A DNA stretch of 64,000 bases from Cyanobacteria bacterium SZAS-4 (GTDB taxonomy: Bacteria; Cyanobacteriota; Vampirovibrionia; Obscuribacterales; Obscuribacteraceae). The first letter of the stretch is position 1; every line of letters starts with the position of its first letter. The position numbers were made by a program, and so were the translations under genes. Of the stretch, positions 26,113 to 34,917 are shown piece after piece. The notes below the pieces were generated by a model. The model searched no databases. It was not told the origin of the DNA and worked only from the letters and a program-made list of their open reading frames with translations. The stretch spans positions 62,001 through 126,000 of the forward strand of contig JAFEAT010000007.1 of NCBI GenBank assembly GCA_018266255.1, given 5' to 3'.

Positions 26113-26709
26113 TTAAGGCTTGCTTGCTACTGCGTTGTCGTGTTCAGCCGTGCCTTTCAAGTTTGCCATAATGGTTGGCATTGAATTGCGGATTTCGCGA
26201 TTAACGATGAACTTCGGAGCAAACATGCCACCATCGACAAACTTCGCGTAAGTCACTTGTGTAGATCTACCGCCATTAGTTGGCTCGAATTTCCAAAAAC
26301 CTTCATTAGCCTTGAACGCACCACTCAGTCTTTTCCATTCTATCCGTCCTGGCGTCGACTTAATTTCAAGCACATAATCGCAGCTCATCAAACTTCCCAG
26401 CGTCTTGATGGTGAAGGCTACTTCTTTGGTGTCACCGCAATCTTTGAGGACCTTGCATTTAGTGACGTTGTCGAAAACTTTTTCGGTGTGCTCGTAATCT
26501 GTGATAACTTCTTGCACCTGATTTGGTGCCGCATTAATTACGACTCGAGAGACTTGATAAATCCTTGGACCTATTTGTTCTTCACTTGCGGTATACGAAT
26601 CTACAGTCGGTGTTTGAGATGGCGCAGAGTAAGCGGGTTGCGGCACACTCGTAAAGCTCGATATAAAAATAGCAAGTACACCACAGGCAGTGATTAATGG
26701 TCGACTCAT
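26113..26709 (-). CDS. Exported SRPBCC (START-like) protein
   Basis: From ATG 26709 the protein has about 198 residues with a signal peptide (ITACGVLAIFISSFTSVPQPAYSA). The mature part has the SRPBCC/Coq10-like pattern: INAAPNQVQEVITDYEHTEKVF, then VLKDCGDTKEVAFTIKT and GRIEWKRLSGAFKANEGFWKFEP, with a C-terminal helix. Such folds bind lipids or other hydrophobic molecules. The frame is open to 26775, but CGGAG and the signal peptide favour 26709. It is divergent from the Gly-rich gene. Confidence 0.82.
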   Translation of the reverse strand: MSRPLITACGVLAIFISSFTSVPQPAYSAPSQTPTVDSYTASEEQIGPRIYQVSRVVINAAPNQVQEVITDYEHTEKVFDNVTKCKVLKDCGDTKEVAFTIKTLGSLMSCDYVLEIKSTPGRIEWKRLSGAFKANEGFWKFEPTNGGRSTQVTYAKFVDGGMFAPKFIVNREIRNSMPTIMANLKGTAEHDNAVASKP

Positions 26710-26952
26710 TGGCAAGACTCCGTTTCCGCACAGGAAAATCAATTGAAGACTGAGTTCAGCACACCGTTTCCTCACCTTTGGAGTTTACGAAAAACTCACC
26801 AGGGACTAGCTTACGCATCAGAACCTTCAACTTATTTCTGAGACGAAGGAGTTACTAGTCATGTTCCGAGAAAAGCAGGCTAATTTCTGACGGTGCGCAG
26901 TATGATCCACTAATGTTGAAAGGAATTAGAAAGGGACACTAGGGAGTTGCGC

Positions 26953-27882
26953 ATGCACAAAAGTCTCGTGAAGCTCAATACGATCGCTGTCACCACCGCA
27001 TGGACTGGACTTTTAGCTTGCTCGCCGCACGCACTGGCGGACGACAGTGTTCAAATCGGTCACTTTAGCGTGCCAGGTGCTTCACAAGGTTGGCCTTATG
27101 TCGCTCCTACTGTAGCTCCTGCCCAGATTTTCACACCGAATACCACGAGTGATACCACTCAACCAATCAACTGGATGAATCCAGCATCCGTTGCGGGAGC
27201 GGGTTTCAATCCGAGCACATTGACACCGCTCTCTCCAACTGTCTCGTCGAGTCCTTACACGACTGGGTCTTTGCCGTATTCCGGCGGTTATAGAAGCGGA
27301 TTTGGCAGCGGTTGGACCAGATCCATTCCATATGTTGGCTCTGGATTCTCACCACTCTCTCGCGTTCCATTTCTTGGGGGCAGCTTCGGAATTCCATATG
27401 TTGGATCGATTCCGTATGTCGGCTCGATTGGATCGTTTGGACTTCCGTTCGTTGGCCGATCCTTTGGAGGTTACGGCGGTGGCTGGGGAAGCGGATGGGG
27501 TGGCGGCTGGTCAGGCATCGGCTCTAGTTTCATCCCAGGCTACGGCGGGTTCGGCGGGTTTGGTGGATACGGTGGTTTCGCCAATCCAGCAGCCTATCTA
27601 GGTGGCTTCGGCGGCGCACACCAGGGCCCTGTGGGCAATCGTGTCATCCAAACAGGTCCAAGTCCGTCTTCGGGCAATTATTATCAGCCGGCTACAGCCG
27701 ATCCCGGTGGTGCATCAGGCGGCTACTACGCATCTGGTCAGACTGCCGTCGCTTCACCAGCAGCACCACCAACCAAAAATCAGCCGAAAAATTATTACGA
27801 CTCCTACGGTTCTGACAACAACTGGGGAGCCAGCGGCAGCCCACTTCCGAAGGATTTAAACAGCGTTCCCTGGGCCAAATAA
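26953..27882 (+). CDS. Exported Gly/Ser/Tyr-rich protein
   Basis: The protein has about 309 residues from ATG 26953, with AGGGAG seven bases upstream. A signal peptide ends near ALADD. The body is rich in Pro, Ser, Gly and Tyr, with repeated IPYVGS blocks (residues about 110-165) and then a Gly-Trp/Tyr-rich stretch (GGYGGGWGSGWGGGWSG). It is predicted to be disordered or fibrous and is probably located at the cell surface. No domain is recognised. Confidence 0.75.
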   Translation: MHKSLVKLNTIAVTTAWTGLLACSPHALADDSVQIGHFSVPGASQGWPYVAPTVAPAQIFTPNTTSDTTQPINWMNPASVAGAGFNPSTLTPLSPTVSSSPYTTGSLPYSGGYRSGFGSGWTRSIPYVGSGFSPLSRVPFLGGSFGIPYVGSIPYVGSIGSFGLPFVGRSFGGYGGGWGSGWGGGWSGIGSSFIPGYGGFGGFGGYGGFANPAAYLGGFGGAHQGPVGNRVIQTGPSPSSGNYYQPATADPGGASGGYYASGQTAVASPAAPPTKNQPKNYYDSYGSDNNWGASGSPLPKDLNSVPWAK

Positions 27883-28020
27883 AGGGATTAAACCTGTAAA
27901 AGGTTCACTTTTGTTCGTCACGCTGCTTAATCAACGCTGGGAACAAGGTTTCGGGAATTGTATAATCTTCATTAATTTCGAAGGTTTATTCCTTCTCTCT
28001 TCACGCACATGGAAGTGTTG

Positions 28021-30393
28021 ATGTCCCAGCCGATCGAACAGGGGCTGTTTGAGATTCTCACCCGTCAACAGCGACGGGCTGAAGATGTCGCCTTTGTTCG
28101 GCGCGCTTACGAGTTCGCTTTCAAAGCCCACGACGGGCAGTACAGAAAGTCGGAAGAGCCGTACATCATTCATCCAGTCGAAGTCGCCTGCATCCTCGCC
28201 GAGCTAAACAGTGATACGCAGACGATTAGCGCAGGGCTGCTGCATGACGTTCTAGAAGATTGCGACGTCAAGCCCAAAGAAATGGAAGAGGCGTTTGGAA
28301 AAGATGTTCGCCACATCGTTGAAGGCGTTACTAAGTTAGGAAAATTCAGTTTTACTTCGAAAGAAGAACGTCAAGCGGAAAACTTCCGTAAATTGATCGT
28401 TGCCATCGCTGAAGATGTGCGGGTGGTGCTCGTCAAGCTCGCCGACAGACTGCACAACATGCGCACGCTAGACCACATGCTGGCTCGCAAGCAAGCTGAC
28501 ATCGCCAAAGAAACTCTTGAAATTTATGCACCATTAGCGAACCGCTTCGGTCTTGGACAAATGAAGTGGGAGCTGGAAGATCTCGGTCTGCGATATTTGC
28601 ATCCAGAAGAGTATGCTGAAATTTTGCAACTCGTGGCCGACAGCCGCTCAGAGCGCGAATATCTGATTACGCAGGTAGTTGAAAAACTGCGCGGTGAATT
28701 GGTAAATCGCAACATCGAAGCAGAACTCGTGGGTCGCCCAAAACATCTTTTCGGCATCTGGAAAAAGATGAAGAAGCAGCAAAAGACGTTCGAAGAACTC
28801 TACGATGTACTGGCCATCCGCATCATCATCGAAAGCAACGGCGACAAAAATTTCTGCGAATTGAATGCAGATCCCGACACTCAAAAATGCTACGAAGTTA
28901 TGGGTCTCGTGCATGCCTTGTTCCGACCAATTCCTGGTCGATTCAAAGACTACATTGCAATGCCGAAATTCAACAGCTATCAGTCTTTGCACACGGCCAT
29001 CGTAGGACCGAAAGGTCGCCCCGTCGAGATGCAAATTCGCACTCGCAAGATGCACCACATCGCCGAATATGGTATCGCCGCGCACTGGAAATACAAAGAG
29101 TCAGGCGATTCTGCAACTGCAAACACAGATGCAGACCGCAAACTCTCATGGTTGCGTCAACTCGTTGACTGGCAGCAAGATCTAGTCGACGCGCAAGAAT
29201 ATCTCGACACAGTCAAAATGGACTTGTTTGAAGACGAAGTTTTCGTATTCAGTCCGCGCGGCGATGTTTTCGATTTGCCGACGAACTCAACACCTATCGA
29301 CTTCGCCTATCGTGTGCACACCGATGTTGGGCACCGCTGCGTTGGCGCACGAATCAACGATCGTATCGTTCCGCTCAATACCGCTATGAAGAATGGCGAT
29401 ATCGTCGAAATTATCACAAGCAAAAATGCTCACCCAACGATGGATTGGTTGAATTTTGCTAAGACTCACCAGGCTAAAAATCGCATTCGTCAGTGGTTCA
29501 AGAAACACCATCGCGAAGAGCACATTCAGCAAGGCAAGCAGATGTTGGAAGCCGAACTCGGTCGCTCCAACCTGGACGAATTCTTGAAGTCACCACAGCT
29601 GAAAGAAGTCGGTCGCAAACTCAATATTTCAGATGCCAACGACATCCTCGCCGCAGTTGGTTATGGAGACCTTTCTGTTTCTCAAGTTGTGAACAAGATT
29701 CGCGAACAGGAACAAGCAGAAGCGGTCCTCAAGAAAGGATATGTTCCACCGACACCGCAGCAGCAACCAAGCAAACCAAGTCATATAGGCAGCCTTGGTG
29801 GACTAATGCACCATCTGGCAAAGTGTTGCCAGCCAGTTCCGGGCGAAGACATTCTGGGAGTTGTTACCCGCGGAGCTGGCATTGCAGTGCATCGAACTGA
29901 TTGCAATAATCTGCTAAAAGTAGAAGCTGACAGACGAATGACCGTAGATTGGTCGCAAGAGCGAAGCAGCGCTTATCCAGCCGCTCTCCAAGTTGAATGC
30001 CTCGATCGAGTTGGTATCGCCGGCGATATCCTCAAAAAAGTTTCGGACAACAAGATAAACCTGCGCGATTTGAGAGTTGAAACTCACCGCGATAAAAAGA
30101 CAGCGACGATCAGCATCATCCTCGATGTTCTAGATGTGGATCAGCTGACAAAAGTCTCACAATCTATCAGTCAGATTAGCGACGTTTTACGAGTGCAGCG
30201 CCGCGATCACAGAAAAAAGACAACAGGTCAAACGGCCAAGCCAGCGACACCTCCGACAACTGGAAGCAACGTTACGCCGCTTAAACCAACTGGCAAAAAA
30301 AAGAACGCAAACCTGAATCCAAATCCGAATCCAGCACCGACGAAAAGCTCGAACATCGGCTCGACAAAAAAACGGTCTCAATCAGCCGAATGA
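28021..30393 (+). CDS. rel: Bifunctional (p)ppGpp synthetase/hydrolase Rel
   Basis: Rel makes and degrades the alarmone (p)ppGpp in the stringent response. Numbering from ATG 28009: the HD hydrolase domain at about 35-190 has its HD pair in GLLHDVLEDC (79-80). The synthetase domain at about 240-360 has RFKD (311-314, the RXKD form of bifunctional enzymes) and VEMQIRT. A TGS domain lies at 410-472, and helical and Cys/His-containing parts follow, with an ACT domain near 655-730 (ECLDRVGIAGDILKK). I favour ATG 28021, six bases after GGAAG. The last 60 residues are Lys/Pro/Asn-rich. It overlaps rdgB by four bases. Confidence 0.96.
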   Translation: MSQPIEQGLFEILTRQQRRAEDVAFVRRAYEFAFKAHDGQYRKSEEPYIIHPVEVACILAELNSDTQTISAGLLHDVLEDCDVKPKEMEEAFGKDVRHIVEGVTKLGKFSFTSKEERQAENFRKLIVAIAEDVRVVLVKLADRLHNMRTLDHMLARKQADIAKETLEIYAPLANRFGLGQMKWELEDLGLRYLHPEEYAEILQLVADSRSEREYLITQVVEKLRGELVNRNIEAELVGRPKHLFGIWKKMKKQQKTFEELYDVLAIRIIIESNGDKNFCELNADPDTQKCYEVMGLVHALFRPIPGRFKDYIAMPKFNSYQSLHTAIVGPKGRPVEMQIRTRKMHHIAEYGIAAHWKYKESGDSATANTDADRKLSWLRQLVDWQQDLVDAQEYLDTVKMDLFEDEVFVFSPRGDVFDLPTNSTPIDFAYRVHTDVGHRCVGARINDRIVPLNTAMKNGDIVEIITSKNAHPTMDWLNFAKTHQAKNRIRQWFKKHHREEHIQQGKQMLEAELGRSNLDEFLKSPQLKEVGRKLNISDANDILAAVGYGDLSVSQVVNKIREQEQAEAVLKKGYVPPTPQQQPSKPSHIGSLGGLMHHLAKCCQPVPGEDILGVVTRGAGIAVHRTDCNNLLKVEADRRMTVDWSQERSSAYPAALQVECLDRVGIAGDILKKVSDNKINLRDLRVETHRDKKTATISIILDVLDVDQLTKVSQSISQISDVLRVQRRDHRKKTTGQTAKPATPPTTGSNVTPLKPTGKKKNANLNPNPNPAPTKSSNIGSTKKRSQSAE

Positions 30394-30986
30394 ACCTAGT
30401 CCTCGCAACCCAGAACCCAGGCAAGCTCAGAGAACTCAAAGAACTTGCAAGCCAATTTGATTGGCTGAAGCTGGAATTGGCGCCAGCCGATTTCGACCCA
30501 GAAGAAACGGGCTCTACCTTTATAGAGAATGCGATTATCAAAGCTGCTGCCGCTGCAGAAATGACCGGAAAGCTTTCCATAGCAGACGATTCCGGCATCA
30601 CAGTCGTTGCCCTGAACGGTGCTCCGGGCATTCGCTCGGCACGTTATTGCGAAGGCACAGACATCGATCGTCGCCGCAAATTATTGAAGGAATTGGAAGC
30701 CGTTCCCGACGGTCAACGTGACGGCGCGTTCGTTTGCGCGATGGCTCTCTGTGACGGCGAAGGCAAAGTTCTACACACAACGCAATCAGAATGGAAGGGC
30801 GTCATTGGCAGAGACGAACGCGGCGAAAACGGCTTCGGTTACGATCCAATATTTTTCTTGCCCGACCTTGGACTGACTTCGGCTGAAATAAGCCCCGAAC
30901 AAAAGAACGCAAGATCCCACCGGGGCCAGGCTTGGCGGTCTATGCTGACATTTTTGAATTTCCTACACCAAAATCACCCAAAATAA
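30390..30986 (+). CDS. rdgB: dITP/XTP pyrophosphatase RdgB (HAM1)
   Basis: The enzyme removes non-canonical purine nucleoside triphosphates such as dITP and XTP from the pool. The 198-residue protein shows LATQNPGKLRELKEL (4-18), the ADDSGI metal and substrate motif (about 66-71), GENGFGYDPIF (about 145-155) and SHRGQAW near the end. It overlaps the end of rel through ATGA, so the pair is translationally coupled. This arrangement places nucleotide sanitation with alarmone control. Confidence 0.95.
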   Translation: MNLVLATQNPGKLRELKELASQFDWLKLELAPADFDPEETGSTFIENAIIKAAAAAEMTGKLSIADDSGITVVALNGAPGIRSARYCEGTDIDRRRKLLKELEAVPDGQRDGAFVCAMALCDGEGKVLHTTQSEWKGVIGRDERGENGFGYDPIFFLPDLGLTSAEISPEQKNARSHRGQAWRSMLTFLNFLHQNHPK

Positions 30987-31186
30987 TCACTTTTCCAATT
31001 GAAACAGAACCGTATACCCCGCCCCGGTGCCAGCACACGGCGATTACGGCTCAATAAAAAAATATCATCCCAGCATGAGACGAGCCACATATACAAATCC
31101 AGTTCACAAGGGATAAGCTTGTCCTCCGAACCCCAGCCTTATGTGCTGCATCTCATTGTGAGAAGCAACAGAAAGCGAGAACCCCA

Positions 31187-31492
31187 GTGACAGATTCATT
31201 CGTAGTGAGAAGCAACGGCAACGGCTTCTACGTGGGACCGCAAAACCCGACCCCATTGCACGGCGAAGACACAGCCCTGAACAACAAGGCGGCTGCAGTC
31301 AACAATCTTTCTTTGACCCAGAGGACTTTTGACGTGAAGGAAAGTTTGGAATGGTTGTTAGGTCCGGAAGAGGACACACTCCATAACGAAGATAAACTCG
31401 CTATCCGCGAACGTCGCTTTGACTTGCTGCTATGGCTCTTGAATTTAGAACCACGTCTCGGAAACTACGGCGGCGATCCGCAACCGGGTTAA
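31187..31492 (+). CDS. Hypothetical small protein
   Basis: The 101-residue protein starts at GTG 31187 (MTDSFVVRSNGNGFYVGPQ). It has no signal peptide or membrane helix. The C-terminal half is helical and acidic/aromatic (VKESLEWLLGPEEDTLHNE, FDLLLWLLNLEPRLG). A coincidental-looking frame just upstream overlaps it by four bases. It lies 12 bases before cdd on the same strand and may be co-transcribed with it. No family recognised. Confidence 0.6.
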   Translation: MTDSFVVRSNGNGFYVGPQNPTPLHGEDTALNNKAAAVNNLSLTQRTFDVKESLEWLLGPEEDTLHNEDKLAIRERRFDLLLWLLNLEPRLGNYGGDPQPG

Positions 31493-31504
31493 GTTCCAAC
31501 AGCC

Positions 31505-31894
31505 TTGATTACAGATAAAGAAAAAACAGAATTATTGCAAGCAGCTTCTGAAATTTCTGCTCGCGCGTATGCTCCCTATTCCAAGCTAAATCGCGGCGCG
31601 GCGGTGCTGACAGAGAGCGGAGAAATCTTTCGCGGTTGCAATGTCGAACTTGCGAGTTATGGCGGATCACTCTGCGCAGAAATGTCTGCGGTATCAGCAG
31701 CGGTGGCAGGAAGCCAGCGCAAATTCAAAGCGATTGCATTGAGCCCACCGGCGTATCCATGCGGGTTGTGCAGGCAAATGCTGGTTGAATTCGGAATCGA
31801 AATCGAAATAGTAACCGAAGAAAACGGAAAAGCAAAAGCGATACCTTTGAAGCAATTACTCCCCTTCCATTTCGGCCCCGACAACCTGGCGTAG
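31505..31894 (+). CDS. cdd: Cytidine deaminase
   Basis: Cdd deaminates cytidine and deoxycytidine to uridine and deoxyuridine in pyrimidine salvage. The 129-residue length is that of the homotetrameric class. Zinc and catalytic residues are clear: Cys57 and Glu59 in SLCAEMSAV, and Cys86 and Cys89 in PCGLCRQ. The substrate-binding FRGCNVELASYG precedes them. The start is TTG 31505, with no strong ribosome binding site. Its product could feed the nucleoside phosphorylase at 9,244. Confidence 0.94.
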   Translation: MITDKEKTELLQAASEISARAYAPYSKLNRGAAVLTESGEIFRGCNVELASYGGSLCAEMSAVSAAVAGSQRKFKAIALSPPAYPCGLCRQMLVEFGIEIEIVTEENGKAKAIPLKQLLPFHFGPDNLA

Positions 31895-31936
31895 ACACTA
31901 AGTAATAGAAATCGCCTCCTGAACGTAAATACCGCT

Positions 31937-32043
31937 GGAGCGCCGGCTTCATAGGGCCGCCAGTCTATTGACTGGCGCAAATTCTTAGCACTAGACCGCC
32001 GGTCAATAGACCGGCGGCCCCTGCCGGCTGAAGCCAGCGCTCC
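31937..32043. repeat. Composite palindromic element (REP/MITE-like)
   Basis: Two arms of about 42 and 48 bases are inverted copies of each other around a centre of about 17 bases. Each arm contains its own hairpin: CGCCAGTC-TATT-GACTGGCG at 31958-31977 and a nine-base stem CCGCCGGTC/GACCGGCGG with loop AATA at 31996-32017. The outer part of the right arm (32021-32040) can also fold on itself. A degenerate single arm occurs at 47562-47610. There is no transposase, so any mobility would have to be supplied elsewhere. It overlaps the 3' end of the next gene. Confidence 0.8.
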
Positions 32044-32986
32044 GTTTTAGAGCCAGTTCTACAAATACAGGTAGGTGATCGGAGCCGTCCTTCGTACCGA
32101 TGGCACGCCTTAGGACCTCGAATTCTTGACTGATCAGGAAGTGATCGATGGGGATGAAAGTGGCAGTTGGAATGCATTGAAGAACCGATGTGGGCCAACT
32201 GCATTGCAGGCCGAATCCTGGTTCAGTATCTACGAGGTCTCCGTCACGTTCGAGTTTGGCAAAGTAGTAAGACCAGGGCGAACAATTTAAATCTCCAGCT
32301 AGCACCACTGGAACCTTCGATGCGGCGGTTGTTTTGGCGATCTCCTCCAACTCTCCGTTGCGAATAGCCATATACTTTGGAATAAAAGTGTGCGCAGCAA
32401 CGAGCAGAAATTTTTGTTTATTCAATTCAACGAAAGTTTCAATTCTTGGACGGTGAACATCGCCGTAGTAAATGACCTTCGTTGCGGTCAGGGGCAACTT
32501 GCTGTAAACCGCTATGCCACCGAATCTTGGTTCAACTTGCCGAAATTTGTATGCACTTAATTCGGTACCAAAATATGTTTCCCATTTACCAGTGATTTCG
32601 GAGAAGACAAGTATGTCTGGATCGAATTTATGAACATTGTCCAACACCGCTGCTTTATTCGAATTCTTTCCGCCCCACAAATTAGCTTGCATAATCTTGA
32701 TGCGCTCTATATTTGGAGGAATCAAGCTGTGGTCAACCACTAGCAAAAGAGGCACCATAGGCAGTGTCGTCAATAAAAGAAGGAAAGCCCACGAAATTTC
32801 GATGACTCGATTTCGTACAAAAATCACGGGCACCACTAAAAATATGGTGGCAAGAAAATACAGAAATCTAAAATGACTAACGAGTTCAGCAACGTCCAGA
32901 TATTGCCCGAAGAAGCCGAGCAGAGATACGACTCCGATCGCCACGATCAATGTCAGGACCAAAATAAAGTTCAGTTTTCTAACCAT
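32003..32986 (-). CDS. Membrane-anchored endonuclease/exonuclease/phosphatase family protein
   Basis: From ATG 32986 the protein has about 327 residues. Three membrane segments occupy the first 85 residues (LILVLTLIVAIGVVSLLGFFG and two more). The EEP domain follows: KIMQANLWGGKN, DILVFSEITG (Glu ligand), the AAHTFIPKYM region, LAGDLNCSPWS, and the terminal DGSDHLPVFVEL with the catalytic Asp-His. EEP proteins of this shape act on phosphodiesters or lipids at the membrane. The last 14 or so residues (KRSAGFSRQGPPVY) are encoded by the palindromic element, so the original C-terminus has probably been replaced. Confidence 0.85.
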   Translation of the reverse strand: MVRKLNFILVLTLIVAIGVVSLLGFFGQYLDVAELVSHFRFLYFLATIFLVVPVIFVRNRVIEISWAFLLLLTTLPMVPLLLVVDHSLIPPNIERIKIMQANLWGGKNSNKAAVLDNVHKFDPDILVFSEITGKWETYFGTELSAYKFRQVEPRFGGIAVYSKLPLTATKVIYYGDVHRPRIETFVELNKQKFLLVAAHTFIPKYMAIRNGELEEIAKTTAASKVPVVLAGDLNCSPWSYYFAKLERDGDLVDTEPGFGLQCSWPTSVLQCIPTATFIPIDHFLISQEFEVLRRAIGTKDGSDHLPVFVELALKRSAGFSRQGPPVY

Positions 32987-33173
32987 CTGAATCAGCGAAT
33001 TCTTTCTAGCAGACTTGTGCGCTCGTCGACCGCGAACACGGCAAAGCTTGGCAACCGCCTTAATCCAGTGTACACCTTTCCATTTCAAATTATTATGCTA
33101 AGTGCTCGTCATTGGTCAGTTTCGCCCCACAAATGGCATACTTTCCTAGCAACGGAAACAGGAAGAAACATCG

Positions 33174-34733
33174 ATGTCATTTACAGATTTGCGTGCATTT
33201 ATCGAAGCGCTCGAACAAGCAGGAGAACTCCTTCGCATCGATGTGCCGGTATCGACAGATCTCGAAATTGCAGAGATCACAGATCGCGCCAGCAAGAGTC
33301 GCGATGGTGCAAACAAAGCGCTCTTGTTTACGAACGTTCAAGGCTATGACATGCCGGTTCTCATCAACGCTTTCGGCAGTTACAAGCGAACTTGCCTGGC
33401 ACTGGGCGTAAACAATCTAGACGAAATTGCTGCTCGAATCAGACAGTTAATTAAGCCGAAAGTGCCAGAAAGTTTCATGGATAAACTGGCTCTGCTACCG
33501 ACTTTGATTGAGGTGGGTAAATTCCCGCCGAAGCTTTCCACTCAACCTGCACCGTGCCAAGAAGTTGTGATTACTGATCCGACCCAACCGATGTTGGACA
33601 AACTTCCGATTATCAAATGTTGGCCCGAAGATGCTGCACCTTTCGTCACCATGGGCGTGATTATTACTCGCGATCCGAAGACTGGAATTCGCAATCTCGG
33701 CATGTATCGTTTGCAAAAATACGATAATTCTTCAACAGGAATGCACTGGCACAAACATCATGGTGGTGCCCAACATTTCGAAGATCACAGAAGAGAAAAA
33801 CACAAATTCAATAACACTTCGCAGACAGATGTAGAGCCACCAAATTACGGAACAGTCTTTTCACCAGCAGACGCAAAAGCTGATGACAAGCGAGTTCAGG
33901 TGGCAATTGCATTAGGATGCGATCCAGCAATCACTTACGCGGCGACTGCACCACTTCCTCCAGATATCGATGAACTCTTGTTTGCAGGATTTCTAAAACA
34001 AAATCCAGTCAAACTGGTGAAATGCAAAACTGTCGATCTGGAAGTTCCAGCTACAGCAGAGATAGTGATTGAGGGCTACGTCAATCAGTCCGAGCTCAAG
34101 GAAGAAGGCCCCTTCGGCGACCACACTGGCTTCTACAGCCTGGCCGGCATGTTCCCGGTCTTGCACGTGACCGCGATCACCCATCGAAAGAACCCCATCT
34201 ACCAGACGATCATCGTCGGCAAGCCGCCTCAGGAAGACTGCTACCTCGGCAAGGCGACTGAGAGGATCTTCCTGCCTATGGTGCAGATGCTCGTGCCAGA
34301 GATAGTGGACATGAACTTGCCATGGGAAGGCGTCTTCCACAACTGCGCCATTCTCAGCATCGACAAGCGCTACCCGGGACACGCCCGCAAGGTCATGAGT
34401 GCCGTGTGGGGGCTGGGGCAGCTGATGTTCACCAAGTTCGTCATCGTGGTGGACAAAGACATCGACGTGCAGAACCTCTCTGAGGTGGCGTTACACCTCT
34501 TCGGTAACACTGACCCGAGGCGGGACATGATGTTTGTTGACGGACCGTTAGACATCCTCGACCACACGTGTGCCATCCTGGGCTATGGCTCGAAGGTCGG
34601 AATCGACGCCACACGCAAGTGGCGCTCGGAAGGGTTCACCCGCGACTGGCCGCAACCCCTAACTATGACGTCAGAGATAAAAGATCTAGTAAGCTCTAAA
34701 TGGACTTCTTACGGCTTTAAATCAAGCTCTTAA
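33174..34733 (+). CDS. UbiD-family prenyl-FMN decarboxylase
   Basis: UbiD enzymes use prenylated FMN to decarboxylate aromatic or unsaturated acids in quinone synthesis and other pathways. The 519-residue length is typical. Visible are the N-terminal FTDLRAFIEALEQAGELLRI, the Arg/Asn-rich cofactor region NLGMYRLQKYD followed by HWHKHHGG, and the catalytic Glu in EGPFGDHTGFY. AGGAAG lies eight bases before the ATG. It may act late in the futalosine menaquinone route with mqnA, but this is inference. Bases about 34,080-34,650 are clearly richer in G+C than the rest of the gene. Confidence 0.9.
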   Translation: MSFTDLRAFIEALEQAGELLRIDVPVSTDLEIAEITDRASKSRDGANKALLFTNVQGYDMPVLINAFGSYKRTCLALGVNNLDEIAARIRQLIKPKVPESFMDKLALLPTLIEVGKFPPKLSTQPAPCQEVVITDPTQPMLDKLPIIKCWPEDAAPFVTMGVIITRDPKTGIRNLGMYRLQKYDNSSTGMHWHKHHGGAQHFEDHRREKHKFNNTSQTDVEPPNYGTVFSPADAKADDKRVQVAIALGCDPAITYAATAPLPPDIDELLFAGFLKQNPVKLVKCKTVDLEVPATAEIVIEGYVNQSELKEEGPFGDHTGFYSLAGMFPVLHVTAITHRKNPIYQTIIVGKPPQEDCYLGKATERIFLPMVQMLVPEIVDMNLPWEGVFHNCAILSIDKRYPGHARKVMSAVWGLGQLMFTKFVIVVDKDIDVQNLSEVALHLFGNTDPRRDMMFVDGPLDILDHTCAILGYGSKVGIDATRKWRSEGFTRDWPQPLTMTSEIKDLVSSKWTSYGFKSSS

Positions 34734-34917
34734 GAGAAAGTACTGTCGACCGATAAAAAATTCCTAGATGTCAAGAATCACTATTTAATCTAGCGATGTT
34801 GAATCTCAGTTTTGTCGGGAATAAAAGAAATACGAACCCAAACTTTTCGGATTCAAGTTTTTGAAAAGCCGCGCTAAGAGCGGGTCGTTAATTACCTATA
34901 AATCTTGAGTGTGCCCC

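Noticed and set aside
30999..31190. 63-codon frame between rdgB and the next gene
   Set aside because: Basic, low-quality sequence without a ribosome binding site; overlap with the next start by four bases is probably chance.
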